A program made the position numbers and the translations under genes. A DNA stretch of 64,000 bases, from assembly GCA_011389515.1 (NCBI GenBank), contig JAABUA010000001.1, positions 53,231 through 117,230 on the forward strand, written 5' to 3'. This DNA comes from Desulfobacteraceae bacterium. GTDB lineage: Bacteria; Desulfobacterota; Desulfobacteria; Desulfobacterales; Desulfosalsimonadaceae. Below the pieces are notes generated by a model, which saw nothing but the letters and a program-made list of their open reading frames with translations, was not told the DNA's origin and made no database searches. This document shows, in pieces, positions 16,871-26,537 of the stretch; the stretch's first letter is position 1, and the number at the start of each line of letters is the position of its first letter.

Positions 16871-18695
16871 TGATCAAACCTCCTTCCAGCGAACGGACGA
16901 CGGCGACGGTGCGGAACATGCCGGCCTCCATGTGATAAAGCAGGTGGCAATGGAACGCCCACTGTCCCGGGGCGTCTGCGCTGATGTCCACGGTCAGCAA
17001 CTCTGACGGCTGCACGTTCACAGTGTGTTTGCGGGGGTTGTCGCCGTAGTGCTCGGCCCCCGCGTAAAGGTCCATCCACATGCCGTGCAAGTGAATCGGG
17101 TGGCTCATCATGGTATCGTTGATCATGTTGATCCGCAGGCGCTCGCCGTACTGGAAGCGGATCATGTCCGATTGTGACCACTTTTTGCCGTCGAATCCCC
17201 AGATGTACTTGTGCATGTTGCCCGTCAGATGCAGGTCGAATTGACGCGTGGGCGGCCGTCGATCAGGGGGTTCTTCCAGGACGCGCAACTGGCTGTAAGT
17301 CAGCACGCGCCAGCCGTCGTCGCCAAGTCCGGCCCCGGGATAATCGAGCCGGCGATATGCCGTTTGCGCCATGGTGATGCTGGCCGGGCCGTGCTGGTCC
17401 GGGCCGTGCTTGATGCGCCCGATCAAGTTGGTCGTGGGCAATTGCCCGTCGCCGGAAGCGTGAGACGGCATGACCTGATTCATGCCCTCATGGCCCTCAC
17501 CGTCCATGTCCTCCATCTCGCCGTGCATCATCATACCCATGTCTGCCATCGTGAGCATGGGCCGGCGACGCTGTTCAGGCAATTCCGCCGGCATTCCTTG
17601 TCTCGGGGCCAGGGTCCCGCGGGCATAACCGCTGCGGTCCATTGTCTCCGCAAACAGGGTGTATGCTCTTGAGTCCGGCAGCGTCACGATAACGTCATAG
17701 GTTTCGGCCACCCCGATACGAAACTCGTCGGTCTCCACGGGCTTGATGTTCTGACCATCTGCCTGCACGACCGTCATCGGCAGACCAGGGATGCGGACAT
17801 CGTAAAAGGTCATCGTCGAGGCGTTTACGATCCGCAGGCGCACCCTTTGGCCGGGCTTGGCGATAAACGTAGGGTTTTCGTGGGCCGCCTTGCCGTTCAT
17901 CAGATAGGTATAGGTTGCGCCGGTAATGTCGGCGATGTCGGTCGGATCCATCCGCATTCGGTCCCACGCCAGTCGTTTCCCCAGCACTTCGCTCAACGAC
18001 ATGCCGGTCGCCTTCATCTGATCATCGATATTCGCCAGCGTCGGGCGCTGGAAGTTGTAGTAGCCCTCCATGGTCTTAAGCTTCCTTAGTACGCTATGCG
18101 GATTCTCAAACGTCCAGTCGGACAAAACAATCGAATGCTCCACGTCGTACCCCACCGGGTCTGCTTCAGCCGGTTCGACAATGAGTTGGCCATAATGTCC
18201 GAGCTGTTCCTGCAAACCAGTGTGGCTGTGGTACCAATACGTGCCGTTCTGCCGGATGGGGTAGCGGTAAGTAAAGGTCTCCCCCGCGGGAATGCCCGGG
18301 AAGCTGATGCCTGGGACGCCATCCATGTTGAAAGGCAGCAAGATGCCGTGCCAGTGAATCGAGCTAGATTCGTCCAGCCGATTGTGAACGCGGATCAGCG
18401 CCTCTTTGCCTTCCTGCATCCGAATGACCGGCCCGGGAATGGAGCCATTGATCGCAATGGCACGGCCGGGCTTGCCTCCGATCAGCAGGTCTTTGTGTTC
18501 CAGGTAGAGGTCAATGCCGCCGGGATCGGTCGCGTTGAGTTCGCCGAACTCGCCGGTACTCTTCGCGGCTGGCTGGGCTGCCCATATCGGACGAAACGGC
18601 GGCAAGAGCATGCCCGTGAAGACCAAACCCGTCGTGAAGAGGAATTGACGTCGTGACAAGGTCTTCGTTTTGGAATACATTATATCGTCTTTCAT
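16857..18695 (-). CDS. copA: CopA-type multicopper oxidase, copper resistance
   Basis: 612 residues starting at ATG 18695, which has AAAGGAGA at proper spacing (an in-frame upstream ATG at 18764 lacks one). A twin-arginine signal (SRRQFLFTTGLVF) directs the folded protein to the periplasm. All four copper-binding motifs are present: HWHGILLPFNMDGVP, YWYHSHTG, HPIHLHG and HCHLLYHMEAGMF. A Met/His-rich loop (MADMGMMMHGEMEDMDGEGHEGM) lies in the middle, as expected of PcoA/CopA oxidases. It probably oxidises Cu(I) or sequesters copper. Operon with copB. Confidence 0.93.
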   Translation of the reverse strand: MKDDIMYSKTKTLSRRQFLFTTGLVFTGMLLPPFRPIWAAQPAAKSTGEFGELNATDPGGIDLYLEHKDLLIGGKPGRAIAINGSIPGPVIRMQEGKEALIRVHNRLDESSSIHWHGILLPFNMDGVPGISFPGIPAGETFTYRYPIRQNGTYWYHSHTGLQEQLGHYGQLIVEPAEADPVGYDVEHSIVLSDWTFENPHSVLRKLKTMEGYYNFQRPTLANIDDQMKATGMSLSEVLGKRLAWDRMRMDPTDIADITGATYTYLMNGKAAHENPTFIAKPGQRVRLRIVNASTMTFYDVRIPGLPMTVVQADGQNIKPVETDEFRIGVAETYDVIVTLPDSRAYTLFAETMDRSGYARGTLAPRQGMPAELPEQRRRPMLTMADMGMMMHGEMEDMDGEGHEGMNQVMPSHASGDGQLPTTNLIGRIKHGPDQHGPASITMAQTAYRRLDYPGAGLGDDGWRVLTYSQLRVLEEPPDRRPPTRQFDLHLTGNMHKYIWGFDGKKWSQSDMIRFQYGERLRINMINDTMMSHPIHLHGMWMDLYAGAEHYGDNPRKHTVNVQPSELLTVDISADAPGQWAFHCHLLYHMEAGMFRTVAVVRSLEGGLINVKS

Positions 18696-18804
18696 CGAGT
18701 CTCCTTTCGCATAATATCGCATAACGCATTTCTCACTTGCAGGTGTGCAGCGGGAGCCTAACATTTAAACTGGTATAGGAATCCTGGACCAGCCATTATA
18801 CCTT

Positions 18805-19269
18805 CTATTTTGTTGCTGCAGCCTTTGCTATGCCGGCAAGTGCCTTCTCAATTTTTGAAATCACTTCCTCGCAGTTGGAAACATTGTGCCTTTTTTCCAA
18901 ATATCTCGGATCATTATATGATATCAATGTGTTACCTTCACCATCTGCCCAGATTAACGCTTTTTGTGGCAGATCAATAGCAACGCTTTGCTGACATTTC
19001 ATGAGAGGACTCCCTACTTTGGGATTGCCAAAAATGATCAGTTCTGTTTCTCGCAATTCTATCCCTGCTTTTTTAGCTGCTTCAGAGTGCGTAACTCTAT
19101 TAAATATTGTCATGCCTCTCTCTTTCAGAACATTTTCAAGTCTGTCTCCCGTTTCTTTCACTCCGAAAGAACTTTTAACGTCAACCATACCTTCGGCGGC
19201 GTATTCGGCGGCGTATGCTGAAACTGTCATTATCAGTATTACCAATATAGCGGGTATTAATGTTTTCAT
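18805..19269 (-). CDS. secreted DUF302 protein
   Basis: 154 residues with a signal peptide (~1-20, ILVILIMTVSAYA) and a DUF302 fold: VKSSFGVKETGDRLENVLKERGMTIF, LIIFGNPKVGSPLM and YNDPRYLEKRH. DUF302 proteins often accompany copper and oxidative-stress genes. It is upstream of copA on the same strand, separated by 109 bp, so it may be the first gene of the copper block. Function unproved. Confidence 0.8.
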   Translation of the reverse strand: MKTLIPAILVILIMTVSAYAAEYAAEGMVDVKSSFGVKETGDRLENVLKERGMTIFNRVTHSEAAKKAGIELRETELIIFGNPKVGSPLMKCQQSVAIDLPQKALIWADGEGNTLISYNDPRYLEKRHNVSNCEEVISKIEKALAGIAKAAATK

Positions 19270-19360
19270 TTTATTCTCCTTTCTATTTCGATTTATGTAT
19301 GTTTCGAGCGCAGCGGCTTTTGAGGTCGCTGTGAAAGCATGGGTTATGTTTTTATAGCGC

Positions 19361-20152
19361 CTACTGGGTCAGGCGTCTTTTCATGGCCAAAAGTGCCAGG
19401 TAGCCGAAGACGATGAAGAAAACCAGCAGATAGCTGAGGTTTACGAACAGGTTCGACTCCATGGTTCCGATGCAGAAGAAACGGGTCAGTTCCACCAGGT
19501 GGTAGAGGGGGAAAAAGAACGTGATGATCCGCGCCCAGTCCGGAATGCCCGAAAGCGGGAAAAACGTGCCCGAAAACAGGAACATGGGCGTGATGAAAAG
19601 AAAAATGGGCAGGTTGAACATGTCGATGGTCGGAATGATGCCGGTAAAGCACATGCCGATGGCGGCGAATGCCAGCCCGCCGAAAAATGCCAGCGGTATG
19701 CAAAAAAAGGCGCCGGGGAAATCCGCAAAACCCAGCGGGACGAGAACGACAAGCATCAGCGTAACAGCAGCGGCAGCCTTTGTGGCCGCCCACACGATCT
19801 CGGCGAGGATGATCTCCTCGAGGCTGAGAGGAGTGGCCAGAAGGCCGTCATAGGTCTTCTGATAGTACATGCGCACGAAAGAGGCATAGGTGGTTTCGAA
19901 AAATGCGTTCCACATGCATGCCGTGGCCACCAGGGCCGGGGCCATGAACTCGGTGTACGCAAGATCCCTGCCGCCGTAGTTTACCTCCTCGATAAGCCCC
20001 GAAAAACCCAGCCCGAAGGCCGCGATATAGAACGCAGGCTCGAGCAGCGGTACAAGGAAGTTGACCCGCCAGATACGGCGATAGGTGATCAGGTTCCGGA
20101 ACCAGACATGGCGGAAGCGAAATGATATTCGTAGTAAATCAACACGGCTCAT
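19361..20152 (-). CDS. ABC-2 type exporter permease, NodJ-like
   Basis: 263 residues with about six hydrophobic helices and the ABC-2 permease signature regions (GGRDLAYTEFMAPALVATACMWNAFFETTYASFVRM; PMFLFSGTFFPLSGIPDW). Its start overlaps the stop of the ATP-binding gene by 4 bp, so the two subunits are coupled. The pair resembles NodIJ exporters; the substrate is unknown. Confidence 0.9.
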   Translation of the reverse strand: MSRVDLLRISFRFRHVWFRNLITYRRIWRVNFLVPLLEPAFYIAAFGLGFSGLIEEVNYGGRDLAYTEFMAPALVATACMWNAFFETTYASFVRMYYQKTYDGLLATPLSLEEIILAEIVWAATKAAAAVTLMLVVLVPLGFADFPGAFFCIPLAFFGGLAFAAIGMCFTGIIPTIDMFNLPIFLFITPMFLFSGTFFPLSGIPDWARIITFFFPLYHLVELTRFFCIGTMESNLFVNLSYLLVFFIVFGYLALLAMKRRLTQ

Positions 20153-21057
20153 TCGCGAAGCCCCCTGCCGGTAAGACGGAGAAAGACGTCTTCGAGATTG
20201 CCGGGGCGAAAAAGGCAGGCCTCCATGCAGAAACGGCTTCGGATCTCGGCTTCCATTTTACCGTTGGCCTCGGTGTAGATAATCATCCGTTGGCCAAGAT
20301 CGTCATGCCGGATGGTGTGCTCCCGGATGTAACTCCGGAGTTCCTCGCTTGGGCCTTCGATCTCGATCACGCTTTCAGCGGTGTGTTCGGTGATCAGTCG
20401 GCGCGGGCGGCCTTCTGTGACGATGTCGCCGTGATCCATGATCAGCAGACGGTCGCAGAGGCTTTCGGCCTCGCTCATGTAGTGGGTGGTCAGCAGCATG
20501 GTCAGGCCACGCTTCTTTAATTCAAACAACCGGTCCCAGACCTGGTAGCGGGACTGGGGGTCCAGACCGGTTGTCGGCTCATCCAAAATAAGCAGGTCCG
20601 GTTCGGAGATAAGGGCCCTTGCCAGTTGCAGCCGCCTTGCCAGACCGCCGGAAAGTTCCATGACCCTGGCGTTTCGCTTGTTGGTCAGGGCGAAGAATTC
20701 GAGCTGCTGTTCGGCGCGCTCCCGGGCGAGGTCACGATTGATTTCAAAGTAGCGGGCGAACAGCAGGAGATTCTGCTCGACGGTCAAATCCGGATCCAGG
20801 GTGTTGTCTTGCTGGCAGACCCCTATCCGCGAGCGTATCCTTCGCCAGTCAGTCCGGATGTCCAGCCCGAAAACCGCCATATCTCCGCTTGTTATGGGCG
20901 AAAATCCGTAAACCATCCGAATGGCGGACGTTTTGCCCGCACCGTTGGGACCGAGAAGGCCGAAAAATTCGCCCCTTTCCACCTGAAAGCTCACACCGTT
21001 CACCGCGGTGAACTTGCCGAAGCGTTTTACGAGTTGCCGGGCTTCAATGACCTGCAT
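20149..21057 (-). CDS. ABC transporter ATP-binding protein, NodI-like
   Basis: 302 residues with Walker A GPNGAGKTS, Q-loop, signature LSGGLARRLQLARAL and Walker B LLILDEPTTGLDPQ. The C-terminal ~80 residues form the small extra domain common in exporter ATPases. It begins 24 bp after the nitronate monooxygenase stop and overlaps the permease gene, so the operon continues from upstream. Confidence 0.92.
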   Translation of the reverse strand: MQVIEARQLVKRFGKFTAVNGVSFQVERGEFFGLLGPNGAGKTSAIRMVYGFSPITSGDMAVFGLDIRTDWRRIRSRIGVCQQDNTLDPDLTVEQNLLLFARYFEINRDLARERAEQQLEFFALTNKRNARVMELSGGLARRLQLARALISEPDLLILDEPTTGLDPQSRYQVWDRLFELKKRGLTMLLTTHYMSEAESLCDRLLIMDHGDIVTEGRPRRLITEHTAESVIEIEGPSEELRSYIREHTIRHDDLGQRMIIYTEANGKMEAEIRSRFCMEACLFRPGNLEDVFLRLTGRGLRE

Positions 21058-21081
21058 GTTGCGCCTGTTCCAGTAGAATCA

Positions 21082-22062
21082 TCATGTTTGTACGATCCAG
21101 GAATACTTTTCCTCAATGGCGGCTTCCGCCTCGGCCATAATGCGATCGAGCAGCTCCTGCACGGTGGGGATGTCCCGGATGAGCCCCATGCATTGGCCGG
21201 CCGCCAGGGTGCCGGATTCCATATTGCCATCCTGCAGCATTTCCTTGCCCACCCGGCCGGCTACGTAGGGGACGATATCCTCGATTTTGGTCTCCCCTTC
21301 CGCCGCTTCGATTTCAAGCACCTTTTCGGCTGCGGTGTTGGAAAGCACCCGCTCGGTGTTGCGCAGGGTGCGCATGATGAGCCGGGTATCGAGCTCCTTC
21401 CGCGCGACGATGGATTTTTTGACATTTTCATGCACGGGCGCTTCCTTCGTGGCCACAAACCGGGTGCCCATGTTCATACCGTCAGCCCCCAGCATGAGGG
21501 CGGCGGCCAGCCCGCGGCCGTCTGCAAACCCGCCGGAGGCCACCAGGGGCAGATCAATCACATTGCGGGTACAAGGCACCAGGATAAGGGAGGTGCAATC
21601 GTCCTCACCGGGATGGCCGGCAGCCTCGAACCCGTCGATGCCCACCGCATCGCAGCCGATTTGCTGGGCCTTCTGCGAATGGCGAACCGAGGTACATTTA
21701 TGCAGCACCTTGATGCCCGCAGACTTGATCTGCTCCATGTAGGGTTCCGGATTGCGGCCGGCGGTTTCAATAAATTTTATTTTCTCCTCAATGCACACCT
21801 TGATGTAGCCGGGATAGTCCGGCGGGGTGAGGGTCGGCAGAAATGTGAGGTTGATGCCAAAAGGCTTATCGGTCATTTCCCGGCATTTGCGGATTTCAGC
21901 ACGCAGACCTTCGGGATCCGGAAACGTGAGCGCGGTCATGAAGCCCATGCCGCCGGCGTTGGCCACGGCGGACGTGAGCGCTGCAGTGGCGATCCACATG
22001 AGGCCGCCCTGGACAATCGGTTTTTCAATGCCAAAGAATTCGGTGATACGGGTTTTGATCAT
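21082..22062 (-). CDS. nitronate monooxygenase family flavoprotein
   Basis: 326-residue FMN TIM barrel: ITEFFGIEKPIVQGGLMWIA, AVANAGGMGFMTAL, and the conserved segments GFEAAGHPGEDD, LVASGGFADGRGLAAAL and MGTRFVATKEAPVH. Family members oxidise nitronates or act on related substrates. The neighbouring thiamine enzyme suggests a role in an acyl-CoA or hydroxyacid pathway, but this is inference. Confidence 0.9.
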   Translation of the reverse strand: MIKTRITEFFGIEKPIVQGGLMWIATAALTSAVANAGGMGFMTALTFPDPEGLRAEIRKCREMTDKPFGINLTFLPTLTPPDYPGYIKVCIEEKIKFIETAGRNPEPYMEQIKSAGIKVLHKCTSVRHSQKAQQIGCDAVGIDGFEAAGHPGEDDCTSLILVPCTRNVIDLPLVASGGFADGRGLAAALMLGADGMNMGTRFVATKEAPVHENVKKSIVARKELDTRLIMRTLRNTERVLSNTAAEKVLEIEAAEGETKIEDIVPYVAGRVGKEMLQDGNMESGTLAAGQCMGLIRDIPTVQELLDRIMAEAEAAIEEKYSWIVQT

Positions 22063-22103
22063 GGTGCGCTCCTGTAAAGAGGTGAAATTTTTTAAGCGGG
22101 GAA

Positions 22104-23837
22104 TTAAACCGATATGGATCCTTTGCGGAAATCGGTTTTGCCCATGAGGGCGTTTACGAGCACAGGGTGCCCGTTGCGGGCGGCATCGGCCGCTTGTGTC
22201 AGCACGTCATTGACCATGCCGGGATCGTCCAGCTTGAACCCCTTTGCATCCAGGGCCTCTGCGATCCGGTCATAGTTGTTGTACCTGAGGGTGACGGCCA
22301 CGTCGTCGCCGAGGATGTCCACCTGGTCGCGGGCGATCTGGGTCCATCCGGCGTCGTTGCCCACAACGGCGATGATGGGCAGATCGTGGCGAACAAACGT
22401 GTCGATTTCCATCATTCCGTATCCGGCTGCGCCGTCCCCCCACAGCAGCCATACCTGAGCCTCGGGCCGCACCAGCTTGGCGGCAATGGCGAACCCCGCA
22501 CCGCACCCCAGGGTGCCGTAGGCGCCCGGGTCCAGCCAGGAAAGAGGCTTTCGGGGGTTTACGATATAGGCGGCGGTGGCCACGAAATCCCCTCCGTCGC
22601 CGATCAACACGCTGTCGCTTTCCAGGGCGTCATCGATGCGGCTGCACAGGTGAAGCGGGTTGACATAGTCGGTCTGCGCGTCCATGAATTCCCGGATTTC
22701 AAGTTCCCGCCTCTCCTCCCGCGTTTCCAGCCGCTGCTGCCACGCGGCGTGGTGCGCATTTTCAAGGTGCAGCAGGGATGAGAGCGCCAGCAGGAACGTG
22801 CAGGGATCGGCCTGGATGCCGATATCGGGCCGACGGTTTTTCCGCAAATCCTCTTTGCTGCGGTTGACCGCGATGTAAAACGCCTTTTTGTTGATGCTCT
22901 GCCCGTAGTTGAGCCGAAAATCGCAGGGCATGCCGAAATTGATCACCAGGTCGGCCTCTTTCAAGGCCGCACTGCGGTTGTGCCGAAACTGCAAGGCATG
23001 GTCTTTTCCCAGCAGGCCGCGGGCCATACCGGTCAAGTACATGGGCACGCCCATATTTTTGAGGCCTTCGGCCAGCTCATTGATCTTATCCGGCCGCAGG
23101 GCGGTTTGGCTGCCGACGATCATCACCGGCGCGCGCGCCTTTTTGATCCGTTCCACCACCTTGTCCACATCCTGCGATGATACGGCAAACGGGGTAATGT
23201 TTTCCTTCTCTGCGGCCTCGATTGCCTTTGGCGAGCAGGCAAACAGCTTGTCCACGTGGCGCCTGAGATACCACTGAATCATTCTGCCGCCGATGCCCCT
23301 GCCCTTGCCCGCCTGTTTCTCATACCACGCCCGCACCAGGTCCGCGTCGTAGAGCAGATCCAGGGGGTACTCGACAAACACCGGGCCGGGCACGCCGGAG
23401 CGGGATACGTCAAAAGCCTCTTCAAAGACCGCGATAATGTCGCAGTCCTGTTTCAGGGAAGAGGACCACTTGACCAGGGTCTCATAGAGCTTTATCTGCT
23501 TGATATCCTGAAGCGCCCCCCTGCCCCGGGTAACCGTAGCCGGTGCACCGCCGATGAGAACCAGGGGGGACTGTGCCATCTGGGCGTTTTTGACGGCGGT
23601 GACGGAATTGGTAACGCCGGGTCCGGCAGTCACCACCGCAACCCCGGGCACGCCGGTCATGCGGGAGACGGCGTCTGCGGCAAACACGGCCGTGGGCTCC
23701 TGACGGACGTCAATGACCCGGATGCCCTGGTTTTTGGCACCCACCAGGATGGGCGATATATGGCCGCCGCAAAGGGTGAAGACGAATCGGACGCCCTGGT
23801 TTTTCAATACCTGGGCGATGAGCTCACCACCGTTCAT
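22104..23837 (-). CDS. thiamine diphosphate enzyme, ILVBL/2-hydroxyacyl-CoA lyase-like
   Basis: 577 residues with the three-domain layout of acetolactate-synthase-type enzymes. The N-terminal half ([16 protein letters not shown]...[26 protein letters not shown]) is closer to the ILVBL/HACL2 subgroup than to biosynthetic IlvB. The catalytic glutamate lies in RQEPTAV, and the cofactor motif is [15 protein letters not shown]. No small regulatory subunit gene is adjacent, arguing against valine biosynthesis. Carbon-carbon cleavage of a 2-hydroxyacyl-CoA is possible. Confidence 0.85.
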   Translation of the reverse strand: MNGGELIAQVLKNQGVRFVFTLCGGHISPILVGAKNQGIRVIDVRQEPTAVFAADAVSRMTGVPGVAVVTAGPGVTNSVTAVKNAQMAQSPLVLIGGAPATVTRGRGALQDIKQIKLYETLVKWSSSLKQDCDIIAVFEEAFDVSRSGVPGPVFVEYPLDLLYDADLVRAWYEKQAGKGRGIGGRMIQWYLRRHVDKLFACSPKAIEAAEKENITPFAVSSQDVDKVVERIKKARAPVMIVGSQTALRPDKINELAEGLKNMGVPMYLTGMARGLLGKDHALQFRHNRSAALKEADLVINFGMPCDFRLNYGQSINKKAFYIAVNRSKEDLRKNRRPDIGIQADPCTFLLALSSLLHLENAHHAAWQQRLETREERRELEIREFMDAQTDYVNPLHLCSRIDDALESDSVLIGDGGDFVATAAYIVNPRKPLSWLDPGAYGTLGCGAGFAIAAKLVRPEAQVWLLWGDGAAGYGMMEIDTFVRHDLPIIAVVGNDAGWTQIARDQVDILGDDVAVTLRYNNYDRIAEALDAKGFKLDDPGMVNDVLTQAADAARNGHPVLVNALMGKTDFRKGSISV

Positions 23838-23928
23838 TTCTTCCCTCTTTGTTGTCTATTTGGATAAACGTTTCAGCCCGCCCAGGCTGAATGTGTTGCA
23901 CATAGAGACCGCGCCTTCCGGCAGATAT

Positions 23929-24552
23929 TCAAAGATCATGGTCCATCATCAGGTGACCCCATCTGTGGGTGGTGTGGCAGCGCCAGCATTCTTCGACATC
24001 CGGGCGGGCTTCACGATTAATGATCATTTCATGGCCTTCTATTATTGCATCCCAGAAATCTTCCGCATGGTGCGATGCCGGGGCCGCGTGACAGCGATGA
24101 CAATCCCTGTTATCAACCGGTGGATGCCTGTAGCCTTCGATTTTCCATGTATCAATACGATGGCATGCCCGGCAGTCTTCACCGAATTTACCGTCATGCG
24201 CCTCATAATGGCAGTCGGTGCAGGAAAGATCCGGATTGAAAAGGGTATGGTCCACTTTGGATATATCCGCACCGTATCCCCTGTGCTCCGTGTGGCAATC
24301 CAGGCAGTGCTCGTGCGCTTCATGAAACCGGAGCCACGGCTTAAGGGTTTCCGGTGCGGCAAAATAATGGCATTGTATGCACGACTCGTCATCCACACCC
24401 CGCCAGGGGACGTGGCAGGTTTCACAATCGTCGATAAAGTCATGGGCGCTGCTCAGCGTTCCGGGCTTTGCTGCTTCGTCGTGCGCATACAACCATATCG
24501 CCACTGTGATAATCAAGGCGATAATGATACCATTGAGGACGATTTTCTTCAT
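23929..24552 (-). CDS. membrane-anchored heptahaem cytochrome c
   Basis: Start ATG 24552 overlaps the stop of the preceding gene (ATGA); a longer frame exists upstream but would overlap that gene by 100 bp. The 207-residue product has an N-terminal membrane helix/signal anchor (LNGIIIALIITVAIWLYA) followed by seven CxxCH haem motifs: CETCH, CIQCH, CLDCH, CTDCH, CRACH, CHRCH and CWRCH. Many extra histidines could be second ligands. It should sit in the periplasm and pass electrons to or from the membrane cytochrome encoded just upstream. Confidence 0.9.
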   Translation of the reverse strand: MKKIVLNGIIIALIITVAIWLYAHDEAAKPGTLSSAHDFIDDCETCHVPWRGVDDESCIQCHYFAAPETLKPWLRFHEAHEHCLDCHTEHRGYGADISKVDHTLFNPDLSCTDCHYEAHDGKFGEDCRACHRIDTWKIEGYRHPPVDNRDCHRCHAAPASHHAEDFWDAIIEGHEMIINREARPDVEECWRCHTTHRWGHLMMDHDL

Positions 24553-25274
24553 GGCAGCCAGCGAAGTCCATAATAGAGCGTGGTTATTACATGAACGACC
24601 AACAGGGCAAACAGGAACCCGGAAATCACGTAATGGATTTTTATCCATTTGGTAAAAATGGTTTTGAGCCGGTCGAAAAACCGCATATTGTATTCTTTTT
24701 CTGCAAACGCCCGCACTTCATCCAGCCAATGGCTGCATTCGTCCATCAGGTCCGGGGGAGGAGAAAATGCGGACGGTTCGCGACCGGTTGATTCGCCTAT
24801 GGCCTCCCCATTTGAATAATCGGCCCTGCAGGCGTCGAACAATTCTGGTTTCCGCCTTTCAATACGTTCCTTTAAAAGTTTATGGTCTTGTTTTTGCTCC
24901 TTAAATGACCGGTTCACTTTTTTGAAGAGAAAACGTCCTACAATGCCGCTCAATACCACCAACACGAGCGACAGAAATATCAATATGCCGACGAGACTTT
25001 CAAAATTGTGGCCCGAATGGATAACCACCAGCGAAGGGCCGACCAGGCCATAGGTAATATGACTGTTGAGCGGGTTCTTTTTGCCTTTTTTTTTCAAAAC
25101 CCGCTTTCGGAAAGGGTAAATCAGGGTCATCAATATCAATACTGCGCCCATGATGCCCAGGAAGTGACCCAGGCCGCTTCCGGCAAAAGCCCGGTCCTGG
25201 TGAACCAGAAAACCCATGACCAGCACGGCGAAAAAAACAGCCAGGTAGGCATTGATATTTCTTTCCTGCCACAT
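24549..25274 (-). CDS. b-type cytochrome-like integral membrane protein
   Basis: 241 residues with two N-terminal helices, a central pair (GLVGPSLVVIHSGHNFESLVGILIFLSLVLVVLSGIVGRFLF) and a C-terminal helix (HYVISGFLFALLVVHVITTLYY), separated by a charged cytoplasmic loop at ~120-205. Histidines in HSGHNF and in the last helix (HYV, VVHV) could ligate haem b. The arrangement resembles membrane subunits that carry electrons between quinol or ferredoxin and periplasmic cytochromes. It lies between a ferredoxin and a heptahaem cytochrome gene. Confidence 0.7.
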   Translation of the reverse strand: MWQERNINAYLAVFFAVLVMGFLVHQDRAFAGSGLGHFLGIMGAVLILMTLIYPFRKRVLKKKGKKNPLNSHITYGLVGPSLVVIHSGHNFESLVGILIFLSLVLVVLSGIVGRFLFKKVNRSFKEQKQDHKLLKERIERRKPELFDACRADYSNGEAIGESTGREPSAFSPPPDLMDECSHWLDEVRAFAEKEYNMRFFDRLKTIFTKWIKIHYVISGFLFALLVVHVITTLYYGLRWLP

Positions 25275-25280
25275 GGCCGA

Positions 25281-25547
25281 TCAAACCTCCAGTACGATAT
25301 CGGTTACAGGCGTGGCCACGCACGGCAGTATCATATTTTGTTCGATATCTTCTTCATCAAGTCCGTCTTCAACTTCCATTTCGACTTTTCCGGAAAGCAG
25401 CCGGGTTTTGCAGGTTCCGCAAATGCCCGCCTCGCAATCGGTTTCAACCTTGATGCCGTTTGCTTCCATCATGTCCAGGAGGGATTCATAGTGATCCTCC
25501 CACTGTGCTGTTTTGCCGGAGGTTTTAAATTCAACCTGAATCGCCAT
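25281..25547 (-). CDS. plant-type [2Fe-2S] ferredoxin
   Basis: 88 residues starting at ATG 25547 with AAAGGAGA upstream (a longer frame exists but lacks a ribosome-binding site). The cluster motif CEAGICGTC plus a later cysteine in LPCVATP gives the four ligands of a [2Fe-2S] centre. It is followed after 6 bp by the membrane cytochrome and its 5' end overlaps the upstream gene by 17 bp, so it is the soluble electron carrier of this module. Confidence 0.9.
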   Translation of the reverse strand: MAIQVEFKTSGKTAQWEDHYESLLDMMEANGIKVETDCEAGICGTCKTRLLSGKVEMEVEDGLDEEDIEQNMILPCVATPVTDIVLEV

Positions 25548-25911
25548 GTTGCATCTCCTTTCGAATGATTTCCAAAATTTCACGGGTTCGCCGTTGTCTT
25601 TGTACAAATACCACAAGCGCGCCAAGGGCGAACAAAACCAGAAAGACCATAGTGAAAAAGTGGCCCCACGACATGCCCCAAATGCCCTGTTGCTCCTGAA
25701 TATATTTTTCGGAGATCTCCATCTGCTCTTTAAACCACTGAAGATTCACATTTTCTTGTTCACCACCGGTCTCAGCAAAAACCGTCCCGGACGGGAGTGC
25801 GTACTTCGAAGCGCCGGTTGACCAGAGCGCACTCCCTGCTGCTCCCGTCATTGCCAAAATCAGTATCCAAAGGCACACCAGGCGTATTTTATTTTCTTGC
25901 ATTGGAAACAT
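25531..25911 (-). CDS. small two-helix membrane protein of the cytochrome module
   Basis: 126 residues from ATG 25911 (ATG 25902 is possible). One hydrophobic helix near the N-terminus (LVCLWILILAMTGAAGSALW) and a second at ~87-107 (HFFTMVFLVLFALGALVVFV) flank a periplasmic loop; the C-terminal tail is basic and charged. No family is recognised. It overlaps the ferredoxin gene by 17 bp and begins the apparent operon, so it may be an assembly or anchor subunit. Confidence 0.6.
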   Translation of the reverse strand: MFPMQENKIRLVCLWILILAMTGAAGSALWSTGASKYALPSGTVFAETGGEQENVNLQWFKEQMEISEKYIQEQQGIWGMSWGHFFTMVFLVLFALGALVVFVQRQRRTREILEIIRKEMQHGDSG

Positions 25912-26210
25912 CTTTCTTATTCGGCTCGGATGGCCTTTTTTTAAATGGGCTGCATAGTCTGCGGCGACAATGCCGGCAGCGCAGCCTTTCCCGGCGGACA
26001 GGACCGCCTGACAGGGGCGGACCGAAGAATCAATATTCATAAAAAAACTAATGGTGGATTTGCACGCTGTCAAATTCTGTTAGGCCGGTATTCGGATGCG
26101 CATACGGTTTTGCAGTTGCGTTACCGTGGATTCAGCATAATAATTATAGACAATCACTGCTCTGGTTCTGAGTACTGAAGCTATCAAAAAAACATATACG
26201 AGGTGATTTT

Positions 26211-26537
26211 GTGAAAATCCGTTTTTTACATTGTTTATGGCCTGCGGTCCTCATAACACCGCTTCTTTCCGGGTGCATGCACCGTTCGGTGGACCGGCCG
26301 ACGGGTCGATGGGATCACATGATGGGACCATGGGGGTATGGAGGCATGTTTATGTGGCTGATTGTGATTGTTCTCGCGGGCGTTGTTCTCTATTTTATGC
26401 TCGAACGGCGCAAAAGTGACAATACCGAAATTGCGTCCACCACGGAAACGCCGCTGGAAACCCTGAAAAAACGATACGCCAGGGGTGAAATCACCAAGGA
26501 GGAATTCGACCGGATGAAAGACGAAATCGAATCCTGA
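26211..26537 (+). CDS. SHOCT-domain lipoprotein/membrane protein
   Basis: 108 residues beginning at GTG 26211, with GAGGTG upstream. The leader ends in LLSGC, a lipobox. A transmembrane helix (FMWLIVIVLAGVVLYFML) follows a Met/Gly/Trp-rich stretch, and the C-terminus is a SHOCT domain (LETLKKRYARGEITKEEFDRMKDEI). Function unknown; SHOCT domains often mediate oligomerisation. Confidence 0.8.
   Translation: MKIRFLHCLWPAVLITPLLSGCMHRSVDRPTGRWDHMMGPWGYGGMFMWLIVIVLAGVVLYFMLERRKSDNTEIASTTETPLETLKKRYARGEITKEEFDRMKDEIES

Noticed and set aside
20626..22077. 483-residue frame on the plus strand
   Set aside because: It is antisense to the ABC ATPase and nitronate monooxygenase genes, both well supported.
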